A stretch of 64,000 bases of DNA, from positions 1 to 64,000 of the forward strand of contig CAVJTU010000001.1 in the NCBI GenBank assembly GCA_963652495.1, written 5' to 3'. This document shows, piece after piece, positions 33,347 through 43,590 of this stretch (position 1 is the first letter of the stretch; every line of letters begins with the position of its first letter). The translations under genes were made by a program, and so were the position numbers. This DNA comes from Anthropogastromicrobium sp963652495. Its GTDB lineage: Bacteria; Bacillota; Clostridia; Lachnospirales; Lachnospiraceae. A model generated the notes under the pieces. It did not search any database. It was not told the origin of the DNA and saw only the letters and a list, made by a program, of their open reading frames with translations.

Positions 33347-34210
33347 ATGGAGTTAAGAACTGCTGTAAGTCCAAGAGATGTCAAGACCTACACCACACAG
33401 AGACTTAGAGAGGAATTTCTGATTCAGGGACTGTTTGTACCGGGCGAGATTAAGCTGGTATACAGCCACATCGATCGTATTATTACCGGAAGTGCAACAC
33501 CGGCGAATGATCCGCTCGAACTGACTGCAGGAGATGAGCTTCGCGCAAAGTATTTCTGCGAGAGAAGAGAACTTGGTGTTATCAACATCGGCGGCAAGGG
33601 AACCATCACTCTTGATGGAAAGGTATATACCGTTGATCACAAGGAAGGTATGTATATCGGAATGGGAACACAGAAGATCGTGTTCGCAAGTGAGGATGCT
33701 TCTAAGCCGGCAAAATTTTATTTAAACAGTGCTCCGGCACATCGTACATGTCCGACTGTTCTGATCAAGCCGGAAGGCACACCGGAGGAAGGCGTTGTTA
33801 TCGTTAAGGATGAGAATAAGGTAGAACTTGGTTCTCTGGAGCTTTCCAATCATCGTACTATTTGCAAGTATATCCTTCCGGGACAGGTAGAGAGCTGCCA
33901 GCTGGAGATGGGTATGACAAAGCTTGAGCCGGGCAGTGTATGGAACACGATGCCGTGCCATACTCATGACAGACGTATGGAGGTTTATCTGTACTTCGAT
34001 ATGCCGGAGGATGCATTCGTTATGCATTACATGGGCGAGCCGCAGGAGACCCGTCATATCGTTATGAGAAACGAAGAAGCTGTTATTTCTCCGAGCTGGT
34101 CAATCCACAGTGGTTCTGGTTCTCAGGCTTATACCTTCATCTGGGGTATGGTTGGCGAGAATCAGGATTTCGATGATATGGATGGCGTAGACAATAAGGA
34201 TATCATGTAA
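33347..34210 (+). CDS. kduI: 4-deoxy-L-threo-5-hexosulose-uronate ketol-isomerase
   Basis: Converts 5-keto-4-deoxyuronate to 2,5-diketo-3-deoxygluconate in pectin and glycosaminoglycan breakdown. The 287-residue double cupin shows the zinc site HTHDRRMEVYLYF and a later histidine in SPSWSIHSGSG. ATG at 33347 follows AAAGGAGG; longer in-frame starts lack a site. It is unlinked to kduD or other uronate genes here. A GTGCGG/CCGCAC hairpin lies just upstream, after typA. Confidence 0.95.
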   Translation: MELRTAVSPRDVKTYTTQRLREEFLIQGLFVPGEIKLVYSHIDRIITGSATPANDPLELTAGDELRAKYFCERRELGVINIGGKGTITLDGKVYTVDHKEGMYIGMGTQKIVFASEDASKPAKFYLNSAPAHRTCPTVLIKPEGTPEEGVVIVKDENKVELGSLELSNHRTICKYILPGQVESCQLEMGMTKLEPGSVWNTMPCHTHDRRMEVYLYFDMPEDAFVMHYMGEPQETRHIVMRNEEAVISPSWSIHSGSGSQAYTFIWGMVGENQDFDDMDGVDNKDIM

Positions 34211-34343
34211 CGCTTCAACGTTACACGAAAGTGTGAAAAGAAGTCACAACAGGATACTCGCTTTCTTTTGAAAGAGGCGTGTTTCTGAAACGTTGCAATT
34301 TATTTGATAAGGTGGCAGGGATTTGTCCTGCCGCCTTTATTTT
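34206..34343 (+). terminator. kduI terminator with preceding hairpin
   Basis: GGTGGCAGG (34311-34319) pairs with CCTGCCGCC (34327-34335; one wobble) before TTTATTTTTT. Earlier, GTAACG/CGTTAC (from 34206) forms a small hairpin at the stop codon. The terminator proper is 34311-34343. Confidence 0.85.
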
Positions 34344-34361
34344 TTCGTTCAGGAAATAACC

Positions 34362-34390
34362 TTGACATTTCACACGGCTAAGTGTAATAT
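34362..34390 (+). promoter_or_regulatory. Promoter of miaB
   Basis: TTGACA (34362-34367), a 17-base spacer and TAATAT (34385-34390) form a consensus-like promoter 87 bases before miaB. Confidence 0.8.
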
Positions 34391-34476
34391 ACAATATATC
34401 TTTTTCTGCCCATTTGATGGAAATATACAGAAAAAACAAAACCAACAAAACAAAAAACAGCGCTGAAAGGATAACT

Positions 34477-35961
34477 ATGAGTATAGATTTGAGAGACGTT
34501 TCCGATTTAACCGGAATTGATATCAACATGGTAGATACGACTGTTCCGGCACCGGAGACGGAGCCGAACAGACAGCTCTATTTCATGGCGAAGGACAGAG
34601 AGTATGTAAAAAGAAAGTCTGAAGAGTTGGGAAGAAGTCTGAGTGTTCATATTGCTACATTTGGCTGTCAGATGAATGCAAAGGATTCTGAAAAACTGCT
34701 TGGTGTTCTGGAACAGATCGGATACGAGGAGACAGAGGACGAGAAGGCTGCCGATTTCCTGATCATGAATACCTGTACCGTGCGTGAGAATGCCAATCAG
34801 AAGGTATATGGTCATTTAGGAATGTATCAGGGCAGGAAGAAAAATGCACCGCACCGTATGCTTGCCATCTGCGGGTGCATGATGCAGGAGCCGGATGAGG
34901 TCGCAAAGATCCGCAGCAGCTATCGTTTTGTCGATATTGTATTTGGAACTCATAATATATTTAAGCTTGCAGAACTGTTGTATCAGGCATTTACTAAAAA
35001 AGAGCAGGTAATTGATGTGTGGGAAGGAACCGATCAGATTGTTGAAGATCTTCCTGCTGTCCGCAAATATTCTTTTAAGTGCGGTGTTAATATCATGTAT
35101 GGGTGCAACAACTTTTGCAGCTATTGTATCGTGCCTTACGTGAGAGGAAGAGAGCGAAGCAGACAGCCTGAGGATATTATTAAGGAAATTAAGCAGTTAG
35201 TAGCCGATGGTGTAGTAGAAGTTATGCTTCTTGGTCAGAATGTAAATTCCTACGGAAAAACACTTGAACATCCGATTACATTTGCGCAGCTATTGCAGCA
35301 GGTTGAGCAGATTGAAGGTCTGCGTTGGATTCGTTTCATGACTTCGCATCCGAAGGATTTGTCGGATGAACTGATCGAAGTGATGAAAAATTCCAAGAAG
35401 ATTTGCCGCCATTTGCATTTGCCGCTTCAGTCCGGAAGCAGCCGTATTTTAAAGCGTATGAACCGCAAGTATGACAAAGAACAATATTTGGAGCTGGCAG
35501 CGAAGCTTCGCTGTGAGATTCCGGATCTTTCTTTGACTACCGATATCATTGTAGGTTTTCCGGGCGAGACAGAGGAAGATTTCGAGGATACAATGGATGT
35601 TGTGCGCAAAGTGCAATATGACAGTGCATTTACATTTATTTATTCTAAGCGTACCGGAACACCGGCAGCAGCAATGGACGATCAGGTGCCGGAAAATGTG
35701 GTAAAGGATCGTTTTAACCGCCTGTTACAGTTGGTTCAGTCTATCGCAACGACTCAATGCAGCCGTGATACAGGAAAAACACTTGATGTTTTAGTAGAAG
35801 AAGTAAATGAGAAGGATCCGTCTATGGTGTCAGGACGTCTCAGCAACAATACGATGGTTCATTTTAAGGGGGATTGCTCCTTAATCGGAACAATTTGCAA
35901 AGTAAAAATTATAGAGTCCAAGGGCTTTTACTATTTAGGAGAGCTTGTGGAACAGGCATAA
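34477..35961 (+). CDS. miaB: tRNA-2-methylthio-N6-dimethylallyladenosine synthase
   Basis: A radical-SAM enzyme that adds the methylthio group to i6A37 of tRNAs. The 494-residue protein has the N-terminal cluster domain (FGCQMNAKDSE, NTCTVRENA, CGCM), the radical-SAM motif CNNFCSYCIVPYVRGRE at about 206-222 and a C-terminal TRAM domain. ATG at 34477 follows GAAAGGA. The 60-residue N-terminal extension before the first domain is common in this family. miaA, which makes the substrate i6A, is 5 kb downstream. Confidence 0.96.
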   Translation: MSIDLRDVSDLTGIDINMVDTTVPAPETEPNRQLYFMAKDREYVKRKSEELGRSLSVHIATFGCQMNAKDSEKLLGVLEQIGYEETEDEKAADFLIMNTCTVRENANQKVYGHLGMYQGRKKNAPHRMLAICGCMMQEPDEVAKIRSSYRFVDIVFGTHNIFKLAELLYQAFTKKEQVIDVWEGTDQIVEDLPAVRKYSFKCGVNIMYGCNNFCSYCIVPYVRGRERSRQPEDIIKEIKQLVADGVVEVMLLGQNVNSYGKTLEHPITFAQLLQQVEQIEGLRWIRFMTSHPKDLSDELIEVMKNSKKICRHLHLPLQSGSSRILKRMNRKYDKEQYLELAAKLRCEIPDLSLTTDIIVGFPGETEEDFEDTMDVVRKVQYDSAFTFIYSKRTGTPAAAMDDQVPENVVKDRFNRLLQLVQSIATTQCSRDTGKTLDVLVEEVNEKDPSMVSGRLSNNTMVHFKGDCSLIGTICKVKIIESKGFYYLGELVEQA

Positions 35962-35973
35962 GATAAGACAAAT

Positions 35974-36130
35974 GTAACTATTCAGAACCACATTCACAAA
36001 ACCGCGCGTTCCGTGCGTCGCTGCATGCAGCTTTGTTTTGCTCATGTGGTTGCTTCGCCATATAAAATTGCTGTGCTGTTTGAATGCAAGCATTCACAGC
36101 AAGCAATTTTGCATGGCTCTGAATAGTTAC
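35974..36130. repeat. Family-2 inverted-repeat element, copy with 12-bp perfect termini
   Basis: GTAACTATTCAG (35974-35985) and CTGAATAGTTAC (36119-36130) are perfect inverted repeats flanking a 157-base non-coding element. Inside, AAATTGCTGTG and CACAGCAAGCAATTTT give a nested hairpin. It fills the gap between miaB and mutS. GATAGCGGC/GCCGCTATC (about 36147-36179) follows. Confidence 0.75.
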
Positions 36131-36205
36131 AGACAAATAAAGGGGATGATAGCGGCTGACGGTTACGATAGCCGCTATCAGACTGTTAGTAGAGAGGCAA
36201 AACAA

Positions 36206-38866
36206 ATGGAGATCAACAGGGCGAAATTGTCACCAATGATGCAGAAATATTTTGAGACAAAGGATGCGTATCCGGGCTGTATCTTATTTTACAGACTGGG
36301 TGACTTCTATGAGATGTTTTTTGATGATGCAATCGCTGCGTCAAAGGCACTGGAGATTACGTTGACAGGAAAAGAGTGCGGCTTGGAGGAGCGTGCGCCA
36401 ATGTGCGGTGTTCCTTATCATGCAGCCGATAATTATATAGACCGTCTGGTAAAGAAGGGCTACCGTGTAGCCATTGCAGAGCAGATGGAGGATCCCAAAT
36501 TAGCGAAAGGGCTCGTAAAGCGTGAGGTAATACGAGTGGTAACGCCGGGAACGATTTGCGATAATAAGGCACTGGATGAGACAAAGAACAACTATCTGAT
36601 GTCGATTGCCTATGTAGGCGGCATCTATGGTGTGAGTACATGCGATGTCTCCACGGGTGAATTTTATCTGACTGAGCTGAAGACAAAGGAGCAATTAGAG
36701 GACGAGCTGTTTAAATTTACACCGGCAGAGGTGATTTGCAACGATTTATTTGAACTGAGCGGAGAAAATCTGGATGCGCTGAAGGAACGTCTTCATTTTA
36801 CTGTATCCACGCCGGATTCTTGGTATTATAAAGAAGACAATGCGAAGAAGATTTTGCTTGAACATTTCCATACCAATTCGCTTCTTGGAATTGGCCTGGA
36901 GGATTACGATGCCGGAATGATATCTGCTGGTGCGCTGATGCAGTATCTGTACGATACGCAGAAGAGCACAATGCCTCATATTACAAACATTCAGCCGTAT
37001 ACAACAGGCTGTTATATGATTGTAGATACGTCTACGCGCCGCAATCTGGAGTTGACAGAGACGCTTCGTGAGAAAGAAAAGCGGGGAAGCCTTTTGTGGG
37101 TACTCGATAAGACAAAGACGGCGATGGGTGCGAGACTGCTTCGAAGCTTTATTGAGCAGCCATTAATCGACCGTGCGATGATCTTAAAGAGACAGGATGC
37201 AATCGAAGAGCTTTTAAATGAATATGTGACAAGAGAAGAGATTCGCGAATACCTTCAGCCGGTTTACGATTTGGAGCGTCTGGCGGGGCGCATCAGCTAT
37301 AAGACAGCGAATCCAAGAGATCTGCTTGCATTTGCAGCATCGCTTCGGATGCTTGTGCCGATCAAGCAGCAGCTGTCAGGCTTTAAAAGTACATTATTGA
37401 AGGAATTGTATGAGGAACTTGATCCGCTTGAAGACCTTGAAAGTCTGATCAGCAGTGCGATTACAGAAGATCCGCCGCTTGTCATTCGCGAAGGCGGAAT
37501 CATTAAAGATGGCTATAACGAAGACGTAGATAAGCTTCGTCGTTCAAAGACAGAAGGAAAAACATGGCTGTCTGAGCTGGAGACAAAGGAACGGGAGCGT
37601 ACCGGAATCAAGACGCTGCGTGTCCGTTATAACAAGGTATTCGGTTATTATATCGAAGTGACGAATTCTTTTAAAGATATGGTTCCGGCGGATTATACAA
37701 GAAAGCAGACACTTACCAATGCAGAACGTTTTATCACGCAGGGATTAAAGGAACTTGAAGATCTGATTCTTGGTGCAGAGGATAAGCTATCGGCGCTTGA
37801 GTATGATCTTTTCTGCGATGTAAGAGATCGTGTGGCTTCACAGGTGGAGCGTATTCAAAAGACGGCGAGAGCCATTGCACTTCTTGATGTCATGGCATCG
37901 CTGTCGTTTGTTGCAGAGCGTCAGAAGTATGTAAAGCCGCAGATCAATGAGAAGGGCATTCTTGAGATTAAGAGCGGACGTCATCCTGTCGTTGAGCAGA
38001 TGATTCCAAATGATATGTTTGTGGCAAATGATGTGCTGCTTGACAATGGAAAGAACCGCATTTCGATTATTACCGGCCCGAATATGGCTGGAAAGTCGAC
38101 TTATATGCGTCAGGTGGCATTGATTGCACTGATGGCACAGATTGGAAGCTTTGTTCCGGCAAAGTCTGCAAATATCTGTATCAGCGACCGTATTTTCACC
38201 AGAGTCGGCGCGTCCGATGATCTGGCATCCGGTCAGAGTACTTTTATGGTAGAGATGAATGAGGTGGCAAATATTTTGCGCCATGCAACAAAGAAGAGCC
38301 TGATTATTTTAGATGAAATTGGACGAGGAACGAGTACCTATGACGGTATGAGTATTGCGTGGGCAGTTGTTGAGTACATTGCTGATACCAGACAACTCGG
38401 TGCAAAGACATTATTTGCAACGCATTATCACGAGCTGACAGAGTTAGAAGGCGCGTTAAACGGTGTCAATAACTATTGCATTGCGGTCAAAGAGCAGGGC
38501 GATGATATTGTTTTCTTAAGAAAGATCGTAAAGGGCGGTGCAGACCGCAGCTATGGAATTCAGGTTGCAAAACTCGCCGGTGTTCCGGATCGCGTAATCA
38601 ACCGTGCAAAAGAACTGGTAGAAGAGCTGACGGATGCGGATATTGCAGCGCGCGCAAGAGAGATTGCCCAGATGCAGGCAACACCGTCTAAAAAGCGTGT
38701 GTCCAGACCGGATGAGGTCGATGCCAACCAGCTGACGCTTTTTGATACCGTAAAGGACGATTCGATTATTGAAGAAATCAAGAAGCTTGAGATTGCGAAT
38801 ATGACGCCGCTCGATGCACTTAATACATTGTATCGGATGCAGGCGACGCTTAAAAACAGGATTTGA
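36206..38866 (+). CDS. mutS: DNA mismatch repair protein MutS
   Basis: Recognises base mismatches and starts repair with MutL. The 886-residue protein has the mismatch-binding FYE motif (LGDFYEMFFDDA), connector, lever and clamp domains, and the ABC-type ATPase with Walker A GPNMAGKSTYMRQ, Walker B LIILDEIGRGTSTYDG and ATHYHEL. ATG at 36206 (MEINRAKLSPMMQKY) after AGAGAGG is preferred; the frame runs upstream into repeat DNA. It is clustered with mutL. Confidence 0.97.
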   Translation: MEINRAKLSPMMQKYFETKDAYPGCILFYRLGDFYEMFFDDAIAASKALEITLTGKECGLEERAPMCGVPYHAADNYIDRLVKKGYRVAIAEQMEDPKLAKGLVKREVIRVVTPGTICDNKALDETKNNYLMSIAYVGGIYGVSTCDVSTGEFYLTELKTKEQLEDELFKFTPAEVICNDLFELSGENLDALKERLHFTVSTPDSWYYKEDNAKKILLEHFHTNSLLGIGLEDYDAGMISAGALMQYLYDTQKSTMPHITNIQPYTTGCYMIVDTSTRRNLELTETLREKEKRGSLLWVLDKTKTAMGARLLRSFIEQPLIDRAMILKRQDAIEELLNEYVTREEIREYLQPVYDLERLAGRISYKTANPRDLLAFAASLRMLVPIKQQLSGFKSTLLKELYEELDPLEDLESLISSAITEDPPLVIREGGIIKDGYNEDVDKLRRSKTEGKTWLSELETKERERTGIKTLRVRYNKVFGYYIEVTNSFKDMVPADYTRKQTLTNAERFITQGLKELEDLILGAEDKLSALEYDLFCDVRDRVASQVERIQKTARAIALLDVMASLSFVAERQKYVKPQINEKGILEIKSGRHPVVEQMIPNDMFVANDVLLDNGKNRISIITGPNMAGKSTYMRQVALIALMAQIGSFVPAKSANICISDRIFTRVGASDDLASGQSTFMVEMNEVANILRHATKKSLIILDEIGRGTSTYDGMSIAWAVVEYIADTRQLGAKTLFATHYHELTELEGALNGVNNYCIAVKEQGDDIVFLRKIVKGGADRSYGIQVAKLAGVPDRVINRAKELVEELTDADIAARAREIAQMQATPSKKRVSRPDEVDANQLTLFDTVKDDSIIEEIKKLEIANMTPLDALNTLYRMQATLKNRI

Positions 38867-38911
38867 TACATCAAAAATATAAAAATTAAAAAAATACAAA
38901 GGAGGTCTGCA

Positions 38912-41035
38912 ATGCCCGAAATACAATTGCTCGATCAGGCAACAATTAATCAGATTGCAGCAGGAGAGGTCATTGACAGACCTTCTTCTGTTGTAAAAGA
39001 GCTGTTGGAAAATGCAATTGATGCAAAAGCGACAGCGATTACTGTTGAAATCAAGGAAGGCGGAATCAGCTTTATCCGTATTACCGATAATGGCTGCGGA
39101 ATTGACAAGGATCAGGTGCGCATGGCATTTCAGCGTCACGCGACAAGCAAGCTTCATACAATAGATGATCTGCTTGACATTGGTTCTCTTGGCTTTCGCG
39201 GTGAAGCACTTTCGAGTATTGCAGCCATTGCACAGGTGGAATTGATCACAAAACCGCCGGAATCCATGCTTGGTGTCTCATATCAAATCGAAGATGGTGA
39301 GGAGAAAAGCCTGACGGAGATCGGTGCGCCGGACGGCACAACAATATTGGTACGAAATTTATTTTACCATGTGCCGGCGAGAAAAAAGTTTTTAAAAACA
39401 GCGGCAACAGAGGGAAATTATATCAATCAATTGATGGAAAATATGGCAATGCTTCGTCCGGATATTTCTATGCGCTTTATTAACAGCGGGCAGAATAAGC
39501 TCTATACCAGTGGGAATGGACGCTTGAAGGATTTGATCTATACGATTTATGGAAGAGAAATTTCGTCCAATGTATTAGAGATTGCCTATGAGTGTCCGCT
39601 GTTTTCGGTGACAGGCTACCTTGGCAAGCCGATTATCTCACGAGGAAACCGAACCTTTGAAAATTATTATATCAATGGCCGGTTTGTAAAGAGCCGTCTG
39701 ATTGCGGCGGCGATTGAACAGGCATATAAGCCATTTATGATGCAGCATCGCTATCCGTTTACCGTGCTTCATATTAAGATTCAGCCAAAACTTATAGATG
39801 TCAATGTCCATCCGGCAAAGATGGAGGTTCGTTTTCAACGGGAAAACGAGGTCTATGATCTTTTGACTGCGGCGATAGAAAATACACTTCGCGGCAAAGA
39901 ATTTATTCCGGATGTCAGCGATGATGGAAAAGCAAAAAAAGAAGTTGTTGAAAATAAGAAACTTCCGGAGCCGTTCGAGCAGCGGCGTATTCAGGCGATG
40001 AAGGAAATCATTCCACCGCCGCCGACAGAACATAAGGCGTCGATGGAATCCAAAACATCGGTGGAATCTGGGATACAAACAAAATCCCAAACACGAACAG
40101 AATCAAATGCACAAGAGAAATCAGTATATCAAACGTCAGCAGCAGGAGCAGCAATTGCGGAGTCTTCTGATGCTTATAGAGCAGCATCAGGTATGCACAA
40201 ACGAATTGGGCAGGAAATGCCTTCGCTATCAAAAATAGCAGAGGAACAAAAGACATCTGAAGCACTGACACCTCAAAAAATGTCTAATATCGTTCCAACA
40301 CCGGATGCTGTTCCGACGTCGGAATCTGTTCCAACGCTAGAACCAGTTTCAACACAAAAACCATCGGATAACGTTCAAACACCAGAAACGCCAGAAGTCT
40401 TTGCCAAGCCCGAACAGCAAACATTATTTACCGAACCTTTGTTATCTGAGAAGGCACGGATCCATCATCGCCTGATCGGTCAGCTGTTTGACACGTATTG
40501 GCTGATTCAGTATGGCAATCAGCTTTATATCATGGATCAGCATGCCGCACATGAGAAGGTAAATTATGAGCGCATGATGGCAGCATATCGCAAAAAGGAG
40601 CGCATCACGCAGTTTGTGAGTCCGCCGCTGATCGTTTCGCTGACAAGGGCAGAGGAAGCATTACTGGAGGAATTTAAAGATGAGTTTGAGCGCATCGGTT
40701 TTACGATTGAGCCGTATGGCGGACGTGAGTATGCGATCAGCGAGGTTCCAGCAAACTTATACGGCATCAATGAGAAGGAACTGTTTTTGGAGATGCTGTC
40801 CGGGCTTGAAGATCGAGGCACAATGCCGCCGTCCGAATTGATTGCGTCAAAGCTTGCTTCTATGTCGTGCAAGGCGGCGATCAAGGGCGGTCAGAAGATT
40901 TCGTTTCAGGAGGCGGATGCACTTGTGTCACAGCTTTTGACACTTGACAATCCATATGCATGCCCGCATGGAAGGCCGACCATTATAACGATGACGAAGT
41001 ACGAACTTGAAAAGAAATTCAAAAGAATTGTGTAA
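38912..41035 (+). CDS. mutL: DNA mismatch repair protein MutL
   Basis: A 707-residue GHKL ATPase with N-terminal motifs ELLENAIDA, DNGCGI and GFRGEALSSI. A long low-complexity linker (about 345-505) rich in Ser/Thr/Glu/Pro/Gln includes a VPT-x-ES-type run. The C-terminal domain has the metal-dependent nicking motif DQHAAHEKVNYE and the conserved CPHGRPT. Such an endonuclease-active MutL is normal where MutH is absent. The start follows AAAGGAGG, 45 bases after mutS. Confidence 0.96.
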   Translation: MPEIQLLDQATINQIAAGEVIDRPSSVVKELLENAIDAKATAITVEIKEGGISFIRITDNGCGIDKDQVRMAFQRHATSKLHTIDDLLDIGSLGFRGEALSSIAAIAQVELITKPPESMLGVSYQIEDGEEKSLTEIGAPDGTTILVRNLFYHVPARKKFLKTAATEGNYINQLMENMAMLRPDISMRFINSGQNKLYTSGNGRLKDLIYTIYGREISSNVLEIAYECPLFSVTGYLGKPIISRGNRTFENYYINGRFVKSRLIAAAIEQAYKPFMMQHRYPFTVLHIKIQPKLIDVNVHPAKMEVRFQRENEVYDLLTAAIENTLRGKEFIPDVSDDGKAKKEVVENKKLPEPFEQRRIQAMKEIIPPPPTEHKASMESKTSVESGIQTKSQTRTESNAQEKSVYQTSAAGAAIAESSDAYRAASGMHKRIGQEMPSLSKIAEEQKTSEALTPQKMSNIVPTPDAVPTSESVPTLEPVSTQKPSDNVQTPETPEVFAKPEQQTLFTEPLLSEKARIHHRLIGQLFDTYWLIQYGNQLYIMDQHAAHEKVNYERMMAAYRKKERITQFVSPPLIVSLTRAEEALLEEFKDEFERIGFTIEPYGGREYAISEVPANLYGINEKELFLEMLSGLEDRGTMPPSELIASKLASMSCKAAIKGGQKISFQEADALVSQLLTLDNPYACPHGRPTIITMTKYELEKKFKRIV

Positions 41036-41142
41036 TGTGTAACAGAACGTTTTCGCAATTGAAGCAGGGAACTTCCTTGAGTTGATTAAGTATCGTATAA
41101 CGTCATATTGTTCAGAAGTATCATAGAAGTTAGGAAGAAAAC

Positions 41143-42102
41143 ATGACACAAAAAAATAGAGAGAACAGGAAACCACTTATTATATTGACCGGTCCGACGG
41201 CAGTGGGAAAGACAAATGCTTCAATTGGGCTGGCAAAACAGCTTGGCTGTGAGATCATCAGCGCAGATTCCATGCAGGTATATAAATATATGGATATCGG
41301 TTCTGCCAAAATCATGCCGGATGAAATGCAAGGGATTTTTCATTATCTGGTGGATGAGCTGTCACCGGGCGATGAGTTTTCCGTGGTTCGCTTTCAGCAG
41401 ATGGCAAAAGCAGCGATGGAAAAAATTTATGCCAATGGTCGTATTCCGCTCATAGTGGGGGGAACTGGCTTTTATATTCAGGCTCTTTTGTATGATATTG
41501 ACTTTGAAGATACCTGCGAGGATACCGATTACCGTGTACAGATTGAGAAACAGGCAAATGAGCTTGGAAGCAAATGGCTGTTAGAAGAAGTGCGCAAGGT
41601 CGATCCGGCATCGGCAGAAGCAATTCATGCCAACAATACAAAACGTTTGATCCGCGCACTTGAGTATTTTAAATTGACAGGACGTCCAATCTCCGAGCAT
41701 AATGAGAAACAGCGACAGAAAGCATCACCATACAATTTCTGCTATTTTGTTCTGAATCGAGATCGCGCAGAATTGTATCGCCGCATTGATCTGCGCGTTG
41801 ATCAGATGATGGAGCACGGCCTGTTAAAGGAAGTCGAGTCGTTAAAGGCGATGGGATATGATCGAAGCTTTGTCTCCATGCAGGGACTTGGCTATAAGGA
41901 AATTTTTGCTTATCTTGACGGGGAATGCACGTTGGAAGAGGCTGTCAATCAGATTAAACAGTCTACAAGACATTTTGCAAAGCGTCAGCTGACCTGGTTT
42001 CGACGGGAGCGCGATGTGATTTGGCTTGATATTGATAATTTGACAAATGAAGAAGTCTTAAAGCAGCTGACTGCACAGTGCAAAGAAAAATTGAATCTGT
42101 AA
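41143..42102 (+). CDS. miaA: tRNA dimethylallyltransferase
   Basis: Adds dimethylallyl to A37 of tRNAs, the step before MiaB. The 319-residue enzyme shows the P-loop GPTAVGKT, SADSMQVYKYMDIGSAK, VGGTGFYIQALL, and the tRNA-binding region with GLGYKEIFAYLDG and KRQLTWFRR. Its place after mutL is conserved in Firmicutes. Confidence 0.96.
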   Translation: MTQKNRENRKPLIILTGPTAVGKTNASIGLAKQLGCEIISADSMQVYKYMDIGSAKIMPDEMQGIFHYLVDELSPGDEFSVVRFQQMAKAAMEKIYANGRIPLIVGGTGFYIQALLYDIDFEDTCEDTDYRVQIEKQANELGSKWLLEEVRKVDPASAEAIHANNTKRLIRALEYFKLTGRPISEHNEKQRQKASPYNFCYFVLNRDRAELYRRIDLRVDQMMEHGLLKEVESLKAMGYDRSFVSMQGLGYKEIFAYLDGECTLEEAVNQIKQSTRHFAKRQLTWFRRERDVIWLDIDNLTNEEVLKQLTAQCKEKLNL

Positions 42103-42134
42103 TACAACACACAGCATAGAAAGAGAGAAAGAAA

Positions 42135-43415
42135 ATGACCATGAAAGAGACCTACCTGTCCATGGGGATTGGTGAGAAAACATATGAATTTTGCGAAAAG
42201 ATTGAGCAGGGACTGAAGGAGCGTTTCTGTGAGGTTGACCGCATTGCTGAGCAAAATCAGATGAAGGTACTCGGTGCAATGCAGAAAAATCACGTTAGTG
42301 AGGCTTGTTTTGCAGCGACAACCGGATATGGCTATAACGATATGGGAAGAGAGACAATTGAGAAGGTGTATGCGGATACCTTTCATACAGAGGCGGCACT
42401 GGTGCGCCCGCAGATCACATGCGGAACTCACGCATTGGCACTCGCATTGTCTGCAAATCTTCGCCCTGGCGATGAACTGCTTTCCCCGGTTGGAAAGCCG
42501 TATGATACACTTGAGGAAGTGATTGGCATTCGCCCGTCTGTTGGCTCTTTACGAGAGTATAACATTTCCTACCGTCAGGTAGATCTGCTGCCGGAAGGCG
42601 GTTTTGATTGGGATGGCATCCGCGCTGCAATCAATGAAAAGACAAAGGTGGCAACCATTCAGCGTTCCAAGGGTTATCAGACAAGACCGACGCTTTCTGT
42701 TGAGCGCATCGGCGAACTGATCGCTTTTATCAAGTCCATTAAGCCGGATGTGATCTGTATGGTAGATAATTGTTACGGTGAGTTTATCGAGGAAATTGAG
42801 CCGTCTGATGTCGGCGCTGATATGACAGTGGGCTCTCTGATCAAAAATCCGGGCGGCGGACTGGCACCGATTGGCGGTTATATCTGCGGAACAAAGTCTT
42901 GCATTGAGCAGTGCGCATACCGCCTAAGCGCACCCGGACTTGGCCAGGAGGTTGGCGCATCTTTAGGTGTTCTTCCAGCCTTTTATCAGGGCTTTTTTCT
43001 GGCACCGACTGTAGCAGCAGGCGCACTTAAGGGTGCAATTTTTGCTGCAAATGTTTTTGAAAGACTTGGCTATGATGTGATTCCAAACGGCACAGAGCCG
43101 CGTTATGATATCATTCAGGCGGTAACCTTGAAAAAGCCGGAGGCATTGATTGCATTCTGTCAGGGGATTCAGGCGGCAGCACCGGTTGACAGCTATGTAA
43201 CACCAGAGCCGTGGGATATGCCGGGGTATGATTCACAGGTCATCATGGCAGCAGGTGCCTTTATTCAGGGTTCTTCCATTGAACTGAGTGCTGATGGCCC
43301 GTTAAAGGAGCCATATGCCGTTTATTTTCAGGGCGGTCTTACCTGGTATCATGCAAAGTATGGAATTATGATGGCACTCGAGAAGCTTGTTCAGGCTGGA
43401 ATTGTTACATTGTGA
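42135..43415 (+). CDS. ynbB: YnbB-like PLP enzyme (methionine gamma-lyase-related)
   Basis: A 426-residue fold-type I PLP protein, annotated in related genomes as a methionine gamma-lyase-family or aluminium-resistance protein. The cofactor lysine is in GSLIKNPGGGLAP; substrate-side motifs are TCGTHALALAL and VDNCYGEF. The reaction is not established. The next 33 bases upstream contain a GA-rich ribosome site after miaA, so it is probably the last gene of the mismatch-repair/tRNA operon. Confidence 0.88.
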   Translation: MTMKETYLSMGIGEKTYEFCEKIEQGLKERFCEVDRIAEQNQMKVLGAMQKNHVSEACFAATTGYGYNDMGRETIEKVYADTFHTEAALVRPQITCGTHALALALSANLRPGDELLSPVGKPYDTLEEVIGIRPSVGSLREYNISYRQVDLLPEGGFDWDGIRAAINEKTKVATIQRSKGYQTRPTLSVERIGELIAFIKSIKPDVICMVDNCYGEFIEEIEPSDVGADMTVGSLIKNPGGGLAPIGGYICGTKSCIEQCAYRLSAPGLGQEVGASLGVLPAFYQGFFLAPTVAAGALKGAIFAANVFERLGYDVIPNGTEPRYDIIQAVTLKKPEALIAFCQGIQAAAPVDSYVTPEPWDMPGYDSQVIMAAGAFIQGSSIELSADGPLKEPYAVYFQGGLTWYHAKYGIMMALEKLVQAGIVTL

Positions 43416-43590
43416 TGTTGGGGTCAAAAGGCATTTTGACCCCTTTGATACCAGATTGCTACGTGCTTTGCACTCTCGCAATCTTCAAAAACATTCGTAA
43501 TCTTGCTCATGTTTTTGGCGGGTCAAGAGGTCAAAAATCCTCTTGCAAGCAAGCTTGCATCGGCTTTCTGACCTTTTGACCCTGGTATCA
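43414..43590 (-). repeat. Family-1 repeat, compound copy
   Basis: This 177-base copy begins at the ynbB stop codon (TGATGTTGGGGTCAAAAGG) and ends in CCTTTTGACCCTGGTATCA, so it is bounded by the family termini. It contains the whole 60-base core of copies 1 and 2 in reverse, the palindromic AAAAACAT/ATGTTTTT block, and an extra unit resembling the short copies (GGGTCAAAAGGCATTTTGACCC). The remaining 200 bases to radC hold a small GCCGC/GCGG hairpin and nothing else clear. Confidence 0.75.

Noticed and set aside
36038..36205. Upstream extension of the mutS frame
   Set aside because: It runs through the family-2 repeat and lacks a ribosome binding site; MutS homology begins at the ATG at 36206.
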